DNA from: Capillidium heterosporum
Taxonomy: Eukaryota; Entomophthoromycota; Entomophthoromycetes; Entomophthorales; Capillidiaceae
NCBI GenBank assembly: GCA_016630905.1
Contig: WBMQ01000018.1
Location: 62,001 to 126,000, forward strand
Direction: 5' to 3'
Length of the DNA stretch: 64,000 nucleotides
Part shown: in pieces, positions 1 through 9,751 of the stretch
Numbering within the stretch: the first letter of the stretch is position 1
Layout: every line of letters begins with the position of its first letter
Notes under the pieces: generated by a model
Seen by the model: only the letters and a program-made list of their open reading frames with translations
Databases searched by the model: none
Told to the model about the DNA's origin: nothing
Program-made: the position numbers and the translations under genes

Positions 1-29
1 CATTTGGTAACGATACCTTACAAGGCTAA
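1..29 (+). CDS. 3' end of a small membrane-protein gene cut by the window edge (paralogue of 50871-51188)
   Basis: Read from position 3, the first bases encode FGNDTLQG followed by a TAA at 27-29. The gene at 50871-51188 ends FAEHYLQN and a stop. Both tails lie just upstream of a Zn2Cys6 gene in the same orientation, so this is probably the end of the diverged mirror copy of that gene. Only eight codons are visible, so whether the left copy is intact cannot be judged. Confidence 0.5.
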
Positions 30-426
30 GTTTTGGAAGTTTATTTAAAGTGGTATGGCTGGGAGGGTTGATCAATACTCATTTAAACAGGCAAATTCCC
101 AAATACTGATTTAAATATAGCAGTTACTTGAGTGTAGTGGTACTATACAAAATCAATCAGAATCCCACTATAGCCAATAGAAGTTCAGTATTTCAAAATT
201 TAAAGGTCTAGTGCAATCTAAGAAATTCTCAAACAAACAGATTTATGAAAATTACTGGCTATGTTAAGAAAGCGCCATTTTCCAAATACAGCACGCTTTA
301 TCAATTAAGTTTCAGCCTATATAAGTTTTAAATACTATAAATAGTGAACTCTACCATATTAAATTGGAAGTTTTTTTGCTAAATAATACTAAGGTTTGCT
401 TTATACTTCAGTTATAGATATTCAAG
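30..426 (+). promoter_or_regulatory. Upstream region of the Zn2Cys6 gene, shared with the diverged right copy
   Basis: There is no gene here. The stretch aligns by eye, with many substitutions, to the reverse complement of about 50444-50870, upstream of the broken Zn2Cys6 copy. Shared patches include the block with AAAGCGC before TTTTCCAAATAC near 268-290 and the last 40 bases before the ATG. A TATA-like CTATATAAG at about 318-326 is a possible promoter element. The right copy has CTTGTATAAG at the same place. Confidence 0.45.
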
Positions 427-2247
427 ATGAGCAACGTCAAAATTTCAAAGTACGCCTGTGATACTTGTAGGAGAAGAAAGATCAGCTGTGACCGTATTGT
501 ACCTTTATGTATTCAATGTGCTGACTTTGGTTATGGATGTACTTACACTTTCATGCCAAAAGAAAGAAGCAAGAAGCCCAAGATTAAGCCTATTATTTTC
601 AATTCCAAAGGAGTTGGTGACTATACCAACCAAGTACAAACATTAGATGTGAAATCAGGTTCCAAATTCACCAAACCAAGTAGCTCAGATCACAAAGTTC
701 ATCTGGATCAAAACAAAATTTTGATATACAAGCCTAAAGGCATCCAAAAGATAGGTGTGGGAACTAGCTTCGCATCGGAATACTTCAACACCAAGTTCGA
801 CATGCTGATGACATTATTTAACAATACAACCTTCGAAAAGAGCCAAAAAGTATATATATCTACTACCGGTAGCATGGACTATTACGGCATAACTCCAGTA
901 GCCAAATTTCTAACCATGTACATTGTTCACTTTTCCAAACCAGACAACCTCAACCACATGTTTCTGAACCGTAAACCTCCTAAACTAGCCTGCTTACCGC
1001 CTTTAATCACATTGATTGATGTACAGAATTTGCAAGACAGATTGGTGGCAGCTTCAGTGACCAACATGTGTGTCAAAGCCTACTTCCAGTTCTCCCACCC
1101 CTACGTCCCTGTCGTCAACATGAGGTCCATAATCCAAAATTTTGAAAACCACTCCCCCATTCTAACCAACATTATATGCTCAGTAGGTTGTGGATACCTA
1201 CCCCATATTTCCGATAGGATACGGGATTACTTTTCCGATCGATCGACCAAGTTACTTGAATTGTCGTATACCAAATGTAATTTGGATACAATTAGTGCTC
1301 TTCTCATCATGTCCAATTTCCAACACAACCCCAAAAATTTTGATAAAGGTTTCTTCAACTTAGGTTTGGTCGTACGTATGGGTTATTTCCTAGGTTTGAA
1401 CAATAAGCCCAGATCTGGTACCAGTCAAGAAACTGAAGAGTTGCGACTTCGTCTGTGGTGGTTGTGCCACATTACCGACAAGCTATACGCGTTCTCTATA
1501 AATGGCATCTTGATCCACGACTTTCGGCTTGCCAATAGACCTTACCCCAAATTAAAATCTCTGGATATGTCTGAGGGTGAAATGGGTGAGACTTACCAGT
1601 TCACTATGGAATGCAGTTGCCTCTATATCAAACTACTTTCCCAACTCTGCAAACTGCTGGATCTCATATCGCGTAGGATCAATTTTACTGAAATCATCCC
1701 TGACGACAAAGTGGAGGAGATGCATCGTATAACTATGGCTTCGGCTCAACACCTCGAGTTATGGGAGGCCCAAGTCACCCTCCAATTCCAATCGATGAAT
1801 TCTACCAAGCCTAAATATATTCAAGCTATAGCTAAGCCCTTTATTCTAAACTTACGGCTTATATGCCATTCGACGTTGCTGTGCCTCTACCAGATTTTCA
1901 ACAAGGTCAAGCAGGCTGGCTTAAAATCCTACTTTGAGATGAAAGCGACCTTTGTCTCCGACAGTATGATGGAAGTTATCTTGGCGTTGGGAAACGATAT
2001 CTACTTCAGTGGTACAACGTACAAGTTTCCGGCTCTAGCTGGTGCTGCTTTCTATCAGATAAAGAACTGCAAATCAAAGAATCGCAGCGTTGCCAACAAA
2101 GCCTTAATGAACGTTAAGACCATACTACGAATTTTGAACCATATGAAGGTTTATTATGCATTGGCTTACGAAAGTCTTAACATGACGCTGATGTTGGCAA
2201 GGGCTGAGGAAATGGATTTGGGCGAAGAGTTTGAGGAAATGGATTGA
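427..2247 (+). CDS. Zn2Cys6 fungal transcription factor, intact
   Basis: This is a predicted nuclear DNA-binding regulator of 606 aa, starting at an ATG. The N-terminus carries a full binuclear zinc cluster, CX2CX6CX6CX2CX6C, with cysteines at residues 11, 14, 21, 28, 31 and 38 and a basic RRRK in the first loop. The middle resembles the fungal-specific transcription factor domain: a SHPYVPVVNMRSI segment near residue 221 and RLRLWWLCHITDKLYAFS near 340, which matches the usual R-LWW--Y--D pattern of that family. The length is normal for the family. A diverged inverted copy at 48626-50443 is broken, so this may be the only working member of the pair in the window. The target genes and the pathway cannot be told from sequence. 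Confidence 0.93.
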   Translation: MSNVKISKYACDTCRRRKISCDRIVPLCIQCADFGYGCTYTFMPKERSKKPKIKPIIFNSKGVGDYTNQVQTLDVKSGSKFTKPSSSDHKVHLDQNKILIYKPKGIQKIGVGTSFASEYFNTKFDMLMTLFNNTTFEKSQKVYISTTGSMDYYGITPVAKFLTMYIVHFSKPDNLNHMFLNRKPPKLACLPPLITLIDVQNLQDRLVAASVTNMCVKAYFQFSHPYVPVVNMRSIIQNFENHSPILTNIICSVGCGYLPHISDRIRDYFSDRSTKLLELSYTKCNLDTISALLIMSNFQHNPKNFDKGFFNLGLVVRMGYFLGLNNKPRSGTSQETEELRLRLWWLCHITDKLYAFSINGILIHDFRLANRPYPKLKSLDMSEGEMGETYQFTMECSCLYIKLLSQLCKLLDLISRRINFTEIIPDDKVEEMHRITMASAQHLELWEAQVTLQFQSMNSTKPKYIQAIAKPFILNLRLICHSTLLCLYQIFNKVKQAGLKSYFEMKATFVSDSMMEVILALGNDIYFSGTTYKFPALAGAAFYQIKNCKSKNRSVANKALMNVKTILRILNHMKVYYALAYESLNMTLMLARAEEMDLGEEFEEMD

Positions 2248-2433
2248 GGGGACGCATCTTTAAAGAAAAAGTTTAGAGTCGTATGGATCATGTATATATG
2301 ATAAAGATTGATTGGGCTGACGAACATGTGAGTATTTATAATTCGTATCTCTTTTGAATGATGTTTAAGGATATTTGTTTTCTCGCTAAATTTCATTCCA
2401 ATTTATCAATTTCGAGAATAACTTAGGTTCCAA
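2248..2433. other. 3' flank of the Zn2Cys6 gene ending in a repeat-end fragment
   Basis: The first ~120 bases after the stop still align with the reverse complement of ~48520-48625, downstream of the broken right copy. Shared patches are ATAAAGA-TGATT and GACGA-CATGT-AGTATTT. From about 2366 the sequence instead resembles 16240-16350 and 23640-23735 (GAGAATAACTTAGGTT), so a repeat fragment begins there. Confidence 0.5.
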
Positions 2434-2784
2434 AAAATTTTAAAGCCAAAATGTTTATTTAGAATAAAGCATAAGGTGAAGAATAAATATGTTCTAGATG
2501 CTTCTTAAGCACTTAGAGGTTGGAATGAGAAGGTGGGGGACAGATCTTCCCAAATAATATTTTCGTTTCCAGGGAACAAGAAAAGGTTGCCAGGTAACAA
2601 CGGATCAAGGTCTGGTCAGGATGCGATTTCTTCTACAAGTCTACCCTTCATATATTGGGCACTAACGTTTCTCAAATGATTTGAAAGAGATAAAGAATAT
2701 TGGAAGCGATCCCGGCTGAAAGAAGCAGCAGAGTCATTCCAAAGCTTATTATAAAGATTTAAAATACACAGTTTTTGGATGGAC
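2434..2784 (-). repeat. Diverged copy of the 350-bp ORF module
   Basis: This aligns over its whole length, with roughly one change in ten bases, to 21289-21637 and its mirror 29517-29865. The arm copy reads as an open 89-codon frame on the minus strand. This copy has an in-frame TGA, so it no longer codes. The match stops at both ends (AAAGCCAAAATGTTT on one side and GGATGGA on the other), which suggests a discrete mobile unit. The nature of the encoded peptide is not recognised. Confidence 0.6.
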
Positions 2785-2822
2785 ATAAGTGTGCTTGTAA
2801 AATGGCTGCATCAAAAGATTTT

Positions 2823-3832
2823 TGTAACAACTCTAGTCGTCACAATCCCGATTATTAGATCATAGACCTATTCTTTTCTAGTCCCCTTTCTCTTGCTATA
2901 CCTTATCAATTTTCAAAATTTTTTGTTATGAATCCACTTCACATATCAATTATTTCGATTACCTTTATATTTTCTTAAACTTGACCATAACCTGGGAACT
3001 CTAGCGATTAGCAGCACATTAGCTGATCCACACCTTCCAACCATGGAAACGCACCAGTAGTAGTTAATAGAATTACTGGCTCTTTTGGATAAACTTGGTA
3101 AACACTCACTTAATCTATAGAGTAGTGGATTGCCGAAGGGGAATCCAATCTCGCTAACATCACTACAACCAAGGTGCCAAAGGGATATTTAAACCCCTCG
3201 ACGACTACCAAAAACCAACATCTTGACAGCGTTCCACCTTGTTATTTTTAATAGCTGTTACTCACCCCCTGTCCCAGCCATAGCTGTTCCCAGCAGCCTG
3301 GTTTCGTCCTTGTCCCTAAATAAGTTTATCCTTTACCTGTACTTTTATTTTCAGCATAGTGATACTATGTGGTTTAGTCTCTCCATCCTTCCAGCCTCCT
3401 ACTACCTTTTGACGATTCTTGCTACCCTCGAAGCTCACCTTCTTTGGGCAATTAATGTTACTAATACCGTCTATCCCTTTGAACCAACGTTGACCTATCA
3501 ACCAACTCTTACCTTTGACCCTAATACTGTGGTACCAGTGGTTGCATAACTACCACCTAGCCGGCTCCCTCTAGTTCAGCATCACTCTACTTCCAAGTCC
3601 TGACTCGTCTCTTCGGTCCTCTCCTGGAACTGGGACTTGACTACCATTGTGTGAGCGCTTCTTATGATGTACTTCCTTCACCTGGCTGTTTGGCCTGCTA
3701 TCCGGAAAATTCAAGCTTTTGTCACTAATGCAGTAGTGGGCCTTAGTTCCGCTTTCCTAACCTACCACGTCATGAGTTCCTAATATGATGCCATCATTGA
3801 CTGGATCCAGCGATACCTCCTTGGATCTTACA
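2823..3832 (+). mobile_element. LTR fossil A (left), solo LTR of an LTR retrotransposon, spans the palindrome arm boundary
   Basis: This is a 1010-bp unit starting TGTAACAAC and ending TTACA. It belongs to a family with further members at 16537, 18422, 57901, 60471 and 60837 and their mirrors. TG...CA ends, plus the 5-bp target duplication seen around the copy at 60837, fit a solo LTR. No internal region is present, so it is a broken remnant. Like the other long copies it contains an AATAAA-rich stretch and protein-like coding character toward its 3' end. The first 61 bases lie outside the identical palindrome arm and differ from the right copy. The rest is identical to it. Confidence 0.75.
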
Positions 3833-4668
3833 CCTATAATGCTTCAAGTACTGCTGAAAGCATGAATGCTCAACTCAAGTACAATGTCAGTGAAGCCCAT
3901 AAGAACAAAATTTTAATTGGTTAGCTCATCAAGAACTGTGATTCTGTTGTTGCAAAGAAGGTCTGGGAGCACCAAAACTACGATAATATCAGCCTTAACT
4001 ACACGATTCTTGAGCTACCTGCTGTTTTTTGACATGCAGTAAAGAAGATTGTTTCGAAGGAGGTTTTGATGATACTTCAAGACCACCTTATGGCTGCTAA
4101 GCTCAACTATGAGATAAAATGAAATCTACTAGCCCCAGATGAACTTTATGTCAAGAATAATCCGTCAAGGAGGCAATTAGTGTTGTAACGTTAAACTCAG
4201 CTAAGGAATATTGTACTTGCTGTTTTGATGAACAGAATGGTCTCCCTTGCAAGTATATCATGGCTGTCAGACTGAAATGCGGTAAGCTTCTGATAAAGCC
4301 TGAAGATATTCATGTACGTTGGATGGATATATTCAAATATGGCTCAAGTCAATTTTAAAGTTAATTCTAACTGGTTATATATGGTAGTAAATCGGTTTAA
4401 CGAAGCTCCTCCAAATTTAAAGGACTACCTAAGTGTTCAATTGTTTAGAGATTTAGAAGCACATATAGCCCGTCTCAAAGCACTCGACCCAATGCACTTT
4501 AATGGAATCTCTGAGCCTCTTACAACTCCAAGAGGGCGACAATCAGAGAATGCAACTGAGCAAATTCCACTCACCTATGAACTTGTTGCACAAAAGGAGG
4601 AAGAGGGAGATTTATACTGCAACACTTGTACCCAGTTAGGCCACACAGCACAATATTGTTCCAAATAA
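3833..4668 (+). pseudogene. Broken Mutator-like (MULE) transposase, C-terminal half
   Basis: This is the 3' part of a transposase gene whose 5' part ends at the LTR inserted at 3832. The reading frame begins YNASSTAESMNAQLK, which fits the region after the MULE catalytic domain. It is interrupted by at least three in-frame stops and a frame change near 4170. It then shows a SWIM-type zinc-finger relic, CTC followed by CKYIM, in which the expected histidine is replaced by tyrosine. The last segment (4312-4668) ends with a zinc knuckle, CNTCTQLGHTAQYC, as many MULE proteins do. Its family differs clearly from the intact transposase next door, which it faces tail to tail. Confidence 0.7.
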
Positions 4669-5343
4669 ATATATTTTGAATAAACATGCATTTACAGCTT
4701 TATATTTCATAGTTTGACATATACTGTATATAATGAAAGGTTGAATATGTAGATGGTTTATTAATATAAATAAAGGAATGGGCAGCCGTATTAAAACAAA
4801 TGGGTTTAAAAATGAGGTCCAATAGGCTTTTAAAAATGCATTTATATAACATACGTACTTATATATATAGATGAAGAACTAAAAAACTCATATTTCGAAC
4901 CTGATTGATATCTATTAGTTGAAAAGCATATATAGTTTACCTTGGTATAAACGTTAGAATCAATGAATTGAGTTTTAACTATGCAAGTAATATTAGCAAA
5001 AATCTAGTCATCTTGTATATGTATGGGTACTAATAATTTTAATTGAGTTTAGTTTACAATATGCGATATTTCTGTTTTATTGTTCTGTAGATCTGTATAG
5101 CTAAAATGGAGAGGGTTTTAGTATTGCTTTGGAAGAATAAAAATAAGGTACAAGAAAATGATGCTACTCTGGATATTCCTATTTGCTGGAGCAACCTTGG
5201 ATCACTTATACAGAATCCCTATTTAATTTATATAGATCTGTAAACAACCCTATAACACCAGCACCACTATTCCAAATATTAAATAGCAAACTATAAACAA
5301 CCAATAATAATAGAGAATAAATTATTTTACCGATATAGTTTTG
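4669..5343. other. AT-rich intergenic stretch between two Mutator-like genes
   Basis: I see no gene here. It may hold ends of the two neighbouring transposons, but I could not identify matching inverted ends. One arm-to-arm difference, a T run one base shorter than in the mirror, lies at about 4673. The mirror is about 45810-46485. Confidence 0.5.
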
Positions 5344-5475
5344 TCAAAGTTTTGCGAATAAATCTGCCCCCACTTCATGTCTCTCTTCCTTATTCAACAA
5401 AAACTTAGCTGCTTCCTTATCAGCAAAACTATTCATAAGTTTAGTAAATTCCTTCACCTGGCCAATACCCATCCT
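5344..5475 (-). other. 43-codon in-frame tail behind the stop of the Mutator-like transposase
   Basis: After the TAA that ends the transposase the same frame stays open for 43 codons, starting R-MGIGQVKEFTKLMNSF and ending in LFAKL and TGA. The composition is protein-like (charged helix, KEER). It is probably the original C-terminus cut off by one stop codon, or a read-through extension. The mirror is at 45678-45809. Confidence 0.5.
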
Positions 5476-7719
5476 TTACATTATATCATAAAACGTCTTT
5501 GCTATATTAACTGCTTCTGACTTAGTTTCATGACTGGTAATATCACTTTCAACCCAATCTGTAATATCAGATGCAGTTTCTTTGATATCTGCCAATTTAT
5601 AATTGATTTTCCAACGTTGAGAAACTAAATTTAAAATTGAGAACCCCTCTACATGTTGATAAGCCGCCATCTCATGTCTACAAGGTATGCCTGTTTGGGA
5701 GCGAAATAAACAAGTGCAAATGTTACTAACTATTTCAGTATGTCCAGATTCAACATCTAAAACCTCAACCTCAGTAGCAGTAACATTAACAATACGACAT
5801 TTAAGAAGCTTTGAATATTCACTAACAAAGATACTATAGGCAAAGTTACTTACCGCAGTATAAACCTCATTATTGAAATGGTGCTCCATTAGATGCTGGG
5901 TTTGTACTTTTGAAATTGCCTTCTTGAATGCCACCTGTTCAGCTTCGTCACCTTCTTGCACTAATCTTCTTACAACTAATGGCAGATTTCGCGGATTTTT
6001 ACCTAAAATACGTTTGTTTCGCTTGTGGTTCGATTCGACTCGTTGAGTAGTTGTAATCCTCATACTGAATTCACCTTCTAGGTAACGGTAGCAAAATTTA
6101 TCCCTTTTACGAAATACTGACCTTACATAGTTGATAGCCTTTTCTTTCATATCATACTTTTTAAAGAGGTTGTTGAGCTCATCATCTAAACTATCCTTAC
6201 TTCTTCTTGCTTGGATAATCTCATAAATGTTGGTGATAAATTTACTCAACTTATTGTCTAGTTGCTTTCCAAGGTTCCGTTTAAAGTTCAAAGTAATATG
6301 CCACATACAAAGAATATGACAACTACTTGGAATAACGACTCTAATTGCACCAATATAGCTTGCATCAGAATCTGTAAATACTGTCTTAGGAGGGAGTTTA
6401 TGGACAGTAAGAAATGAGCAAAGCACTTCAACAACAGTTTCCAATCTTTCATTAATAACAAAGGCAGACCCAAATGAAACTGTATTTCCATGTTCATTTA
6501 TACCAGCGAACGAAAGGAAAGGTAAGGTAAGGCTGTTAGTATTGAATGTACTATCAAATATTAATATATCTCCAAATTTCTTGTAATTATCAGTTTGCAT
6601 TTCTGTCGCCCAGAAGCATGAAGTGAATAGCCCATCATTATCATTGAAAACAAATTGAGCCTTAGGTTGAAACGTCTTTAAATCTTCAAGAGTTTCCTTT
6701 AGCTTGTCACATTGCACTCGATTTTCTTCTTGGTAGTGTTTTGTTATAAAGCGTTGAATATCTGATTTTGTCCAAGTAATCTTATGTTTAGGAACTTGCA
6801 GAAGTTTGTAAATATCATTTGCAGTAAAAGTCATTTCATAGTACTTAATAATGTCGTCCTTTAGGTGTTCTGGTATACCTCTAAACTTAGCACTACTCAT
6901 CTGATCTACTTTTAATACTGGTGTACAGTCATGATCTAACTTAAACTTATTGACTTTAAACGTGCTCTTCCCTCCTCCGCCATGGTCAATGTTGATTTTA
7001 AATCCACAAATAGTAGGTGGGCTTGTTGATTTCAGCTGCTTTAAAGACTGGATTCTCCAATGTGAGCACTTTAAGGTATATCCGGTAATTGTGCTGTCCT
7101 TTAACTTCGTTCTGCCTCCACTAACTAAAATGTATCCTTCTTCCTTAGCTTTTTCCCATAAATAATTATAGAGATCATCTAATTCTTGAAATTCCAAGTT
7201 GCTTAAAATTTCAGAGGTAAAGAGGGTGTTTATTTCTTGAAGATTTTCTAACAGATCATCTTCAGTATCCTCAACTAAATCGACACATTCTGTTGCTAGA
7301 AAATTGGAAGTTACTTCAGGCAAGTTATCACAAACACCCTCAACCAAGTCATCTTCTATAGATAAGCAGTCCGAAGCTATCCCCTTTAATTCAACTTTAT
7401 CATCCTCAGCCAAATCTGCCTCCTCTAATGAACGGTTCAAAACTATACCCTTTAACTCCTTTAGTTCGCCTTCAACCAAATTGGCACCTACTGGTAGGCA
7501 ATTTAACTTTAAGTCTGTTGTTTTATCCCAACCATCGTTGTTCAAGTTATTGGTCACTTCTGAAGAGTAGAGGACAGATATCTGAGCTGACTTCTCTTGG
7601 TTATATTTAATCGAGTTGACAACCGTCATTGATAAGCCATTCCAATTCAACTTAGGTGAACTATCTTGAATATGTTCTACTAGCTTGGTTTTCTCTGTTG
7701 GTAGATTATTAAAAGCCAT
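5476..7719 (-). CDS. Mutator-like element (MULE) transposase, apparently intact
   Basis: This is a predicted cut-and-paste transposase of 747 aa, counted from the first ATG. The frame stays open 15 codons upstream to 7764 but only with a TTG. Residues ~190-290 resemble a FAR1/WRKY-GCM1-like zinc region. The MULE catalytic domain follows, with candidate acidic residues D389 (IFDSTFN) and D450 (FTDSDASYIGA), a conserved C-x2-H motif (CMWH) after the second, and a SWIM zinc finger CTC...CRH at residues 668-682. The N-terminal ~180 residues are acidic and repetitive (many DL, EDD and LVE runs). An in-frame tail follows the stop. A domesticated role is possible but nothing here demands it. Confidence 0.85.
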   Translation of the reverse strand: MAFNNLPTEKTKLVEHIQDSSPKLNWNGLSMTVVNSIKYNQEKSAQISVLYSSEVTNNLNNDGWDKTTDLKLNCLPVGANLVEGELKELKGIVLNRSLEEADLAEDDKVELKGIASDCLSIEDDLVEGVCDNLPEVTSNFLATECVDLVEDTEDDLLENLQEINTLFTSEILSNLEFQELDDLYNYLWEKAKEEGYILVSGGRTKLKDSTITGYTLKCSHWRIQSLKQLKSTSPPTICGFKINIDHGGGGKSTFKVNKFKLDHDCTPVLKVDQMSSAKFRGIPEHLKDDIIKYYEMTFTANDIYKLLQVPKHKITWTKSDIQRFITKHYQEENRVQCDKLKETLEDLKTFQPKAQFVFNDNDGLFTSCFWATEMQTDNYKKFGDILIFDSTFNTNSLTLPFLSFAGINEHGNTVSFGSAFVINERLETVVEVLCSFLTVHKLPPKTVFTDSDASYIGAIRVVIPSSCHILCMWHITLNFKRNLGKQLDNKLSKFITNIYEIIQARRSKDSLDDELNNLFKKYDMKEKAINYVRSVFRKRDKFCYRYLEGEFSMRITTTQRVESNHKRNKRILGKNPRNLPLVVRRLVQEGDEAEQVAFKKAISKVQTQHLMEHHFNNEVYTAVSNFAYSIFVSEYSKLLKCRIVNVTATEVEVLDVESGHTEIVSNICTCLFRSQTGIPCRHEMAAYQHVEGFSILNLVSQRWKINYKLADIKETASDITDWVESDITSHETKSEAVNIAKTFYDIM

Positions 7720-8528
7720 TTGAGTAAGTCTTGTAAGATGTGGAGTGATAGTTAAAATTTTCAATCTGGAAATTGAAAAGTAAACTAGAAGAAACTTACA
7801 CTTTTAACAAAAAGTTTAAAACTAGTATATAATAATATAACTAGTTGGCTGTATATACCAATATACATATAGTACAAACTTTAAATAAATACTCTAAATT
7901 ATATTGCTTTAAACTGAATATACCTTTAATTATAATATAAATGCTTATCTCATTATACTACTAACCTTATGCAAGCAATCTAGCCAACCTATAAGACAAA
8001 GCTTATTGTCTAAACATGTTATGTAAAATTAGAATGAACTAAATTACTTTAAAGTGGCGGATCTTACACTTAAATCTACTTCGACTGCTTTTGACATCTT
8101 ACTTTGTTGGTTTCTGGTTTGCCGAATTAAACTTGTAATTCATCTGAAGCAGGTTGGAATTGAAGCATCGCATTTAATATATGTAGCTTTATCTTGAAAG
8201 ATCTATAGATTCTAGTTAAATTCTGCCATTCTTTACTCTGAAAATAGCAAGCAGAAGTATTCCAAATTAGCAAGGAAGAGCCATGCTTTTCAAATGCTTG
8301 GTATATCTCTTTCATCTAATTCGGAATAAAGGAAATCTTTATCCAAAATGCAGTTTACAGTTATCTGCAATTAACTTGATATTGCTAATCGATTTTCCTT
8401 ATTGTACCAAATCTATTGGTTTTGAATTTACAAAAATAGTAAATTTTGCATAAAGAGCTAAGTTGTCCATTTTTAAATTTTACAGCTATATCTAACAAAG
8501 TGAGTGAAAGCAACCAACCTTTTTAAAC
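7720..8528. other. AT-rich intergenic region with a short dispersed repeat fragment
   Basis: No convincing gene is visible. About 60 bases near 8235-8310 match 23595-23660 (core CCAAATTAG and GCCATGCTTTT), marking a fragment of a dispersed repeat. A 62-codon ORF on the minus strand (8127-8315) overlaps that repeat and is probably chance. The segment 7765-8110 may contain the transposon end and the promoter of the MULE gene. The mirror is 42625-43433. Confidence 0.4.
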
Positions 8529-9407
8529 ATGTACGGCTTACCCGATAGTAAGGATCATTATAGTCATTTCGAACATGAAAAAGGTGTCATAAGCATTAGG
8601 ATCCCTGGAAGCCAAAGTCAACTAACAGTATGTACTAAAAGTGGCCAAGTAGTTTCGGAAACGGTATCCCAAGCCAAAGGAAAAGGTAATTTTTATGGCA
8701 GTATATCAGCCCCAAACGATCAAAACTCAAGTAAAAGTAAAAACGACGAATTAAGAGGTCACCAACAAAGCTTATTAACTAGCATTAGCCAACAAATCAA
8801 CCCTACCCAAGCTAACTCAATTGCTACTGAGAATGAAGCTTTCACCATCTACTCCAAAGACGTACCCATCAAAATTAACCTTCCCACCTCCTACTTCAAC
8901 CAAGCTAAGCAAGTCACTTTCATCCCATCTCCTCCAACCGTCAAGTATTTTGACTTTACCGAGCTACATGGAGTTGGCAAACCTCAAGCAACTTCAGCCG
9001 AAAGCCACTTTCAAATCGAACTGCAGATCAACGATCGGTATCCATCGATCAAAGTAAATTTCAATCCCAATACATCTAGAACTATCCTCAATAAAGCTAT
9101 AACAACCGATGTTATTGATGAATCTGAAACAGTTCCCTGTCCTGAACATTTACTACCGACTATACCTGAAAGTTGGGAAGATCCCATCCATTCAATTGTC
9201 TTTCCAAGGCTATTTTATAATTCGGGTAGGACGTTCGCCTCCTATGATTCAGACTTCGAACCGAAACGGGATCCTGGTGTGATAACAGTGCGACTACCCC
9301 CTCCCTTAGGATATATTAGGAAGAATTCGAAGATGAACGATAGGTGTAAACATAAGGATTTGTATAATGAGGTTAGTGAGTCGATAAAATCTCAATCGTG
9401 GTGGTAG
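8529..9407 (+). CDS. Orphan 292-aa protein with repeated GVI-R-P strands
   Basis: This is an intact ATG-started frame of 292 aa that I do not recognise. It has no signal peptide, membrane segment or zinc motif. Short strand-like motifs recur: GVISIRIP at residues 19-26, VPIKINLP and PSIKVNF in the middle, and GVITVRLP at about 250-257. A low-complexity Q/S/N-rich stretch lies at ~60-105. The proline-rich strand pattern could form a beta-rich binding domain, but that is a guess. It is not flanked by obvious inverted ends. The mirror copy gives the identical protein. Confidence 0.7.
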   Translation: MYGLPDSKDHYSHFEHEKGVISIRIPGSQSQLTVCTKSGQVVSETVSQAKGKGNFYGSISAPNDQNSSKSKNDELRGHQQSLLTSISQQINPTQANSIATENEAFTIYSKDVPIKINLPTSYFNQAKQVTFIPSPPTVKYFDFTELHGVGKPQATSAESHFQIELQINDRYPSIKVNFNPNTSRTILNKAITTDVIDESETVPCPEHLLPTIPESWEDPIHSIVFPRLFYNSGRTFASYDSDFEPKRDPGVITVRLPPPLGYIRKNSKMNDRCKHKDLYNEVSESIKSQSWW

Positions 9408-9751
9408 GTGATTTTTTCAGCTAGTTTAATGTTAATATTATCACTTTGAGTATGAACTGAAGTTATTTTTATTCCTTAATAACTATAATGAATTTTTACT
9501 TTTGTATACTATGTTTAAAAAGTAACTTATGTTTTAAAATTTGTTTAACAATGTAGGCGAAAGATTAGTTTTACTGTTTAGACCTCCTTACTTATCTAAA
9601 GTTTGCTGTTATACCCATTAATCACCTTTTCATTTCAAAAAATGAACTGTAGACATATTTAAAGTTATATAATAATGTTTAATGAAGGTATTGATATAGA
9701 AAGCTAACTTATAAAGTTAAATTAAAGTGGAATGAAAAAACTATAGTTGGG
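9408..9751. other. Convergent intergenic region
   Basis: This lies between the 3' ends of the orphan gene and the protease relic. It is AT-rich, and I see no gene and no repeat with a second copy elsewhere in the window. The mirror is 41402-41745. Confidence 0.5.

Noticed and set aside
8127-8315. 62-codon ORF on the minus strand (mirror 42838-43026)
   Set aside because: It overlaps a dispersed repeat fragment and has no domain or conserved partner frame.
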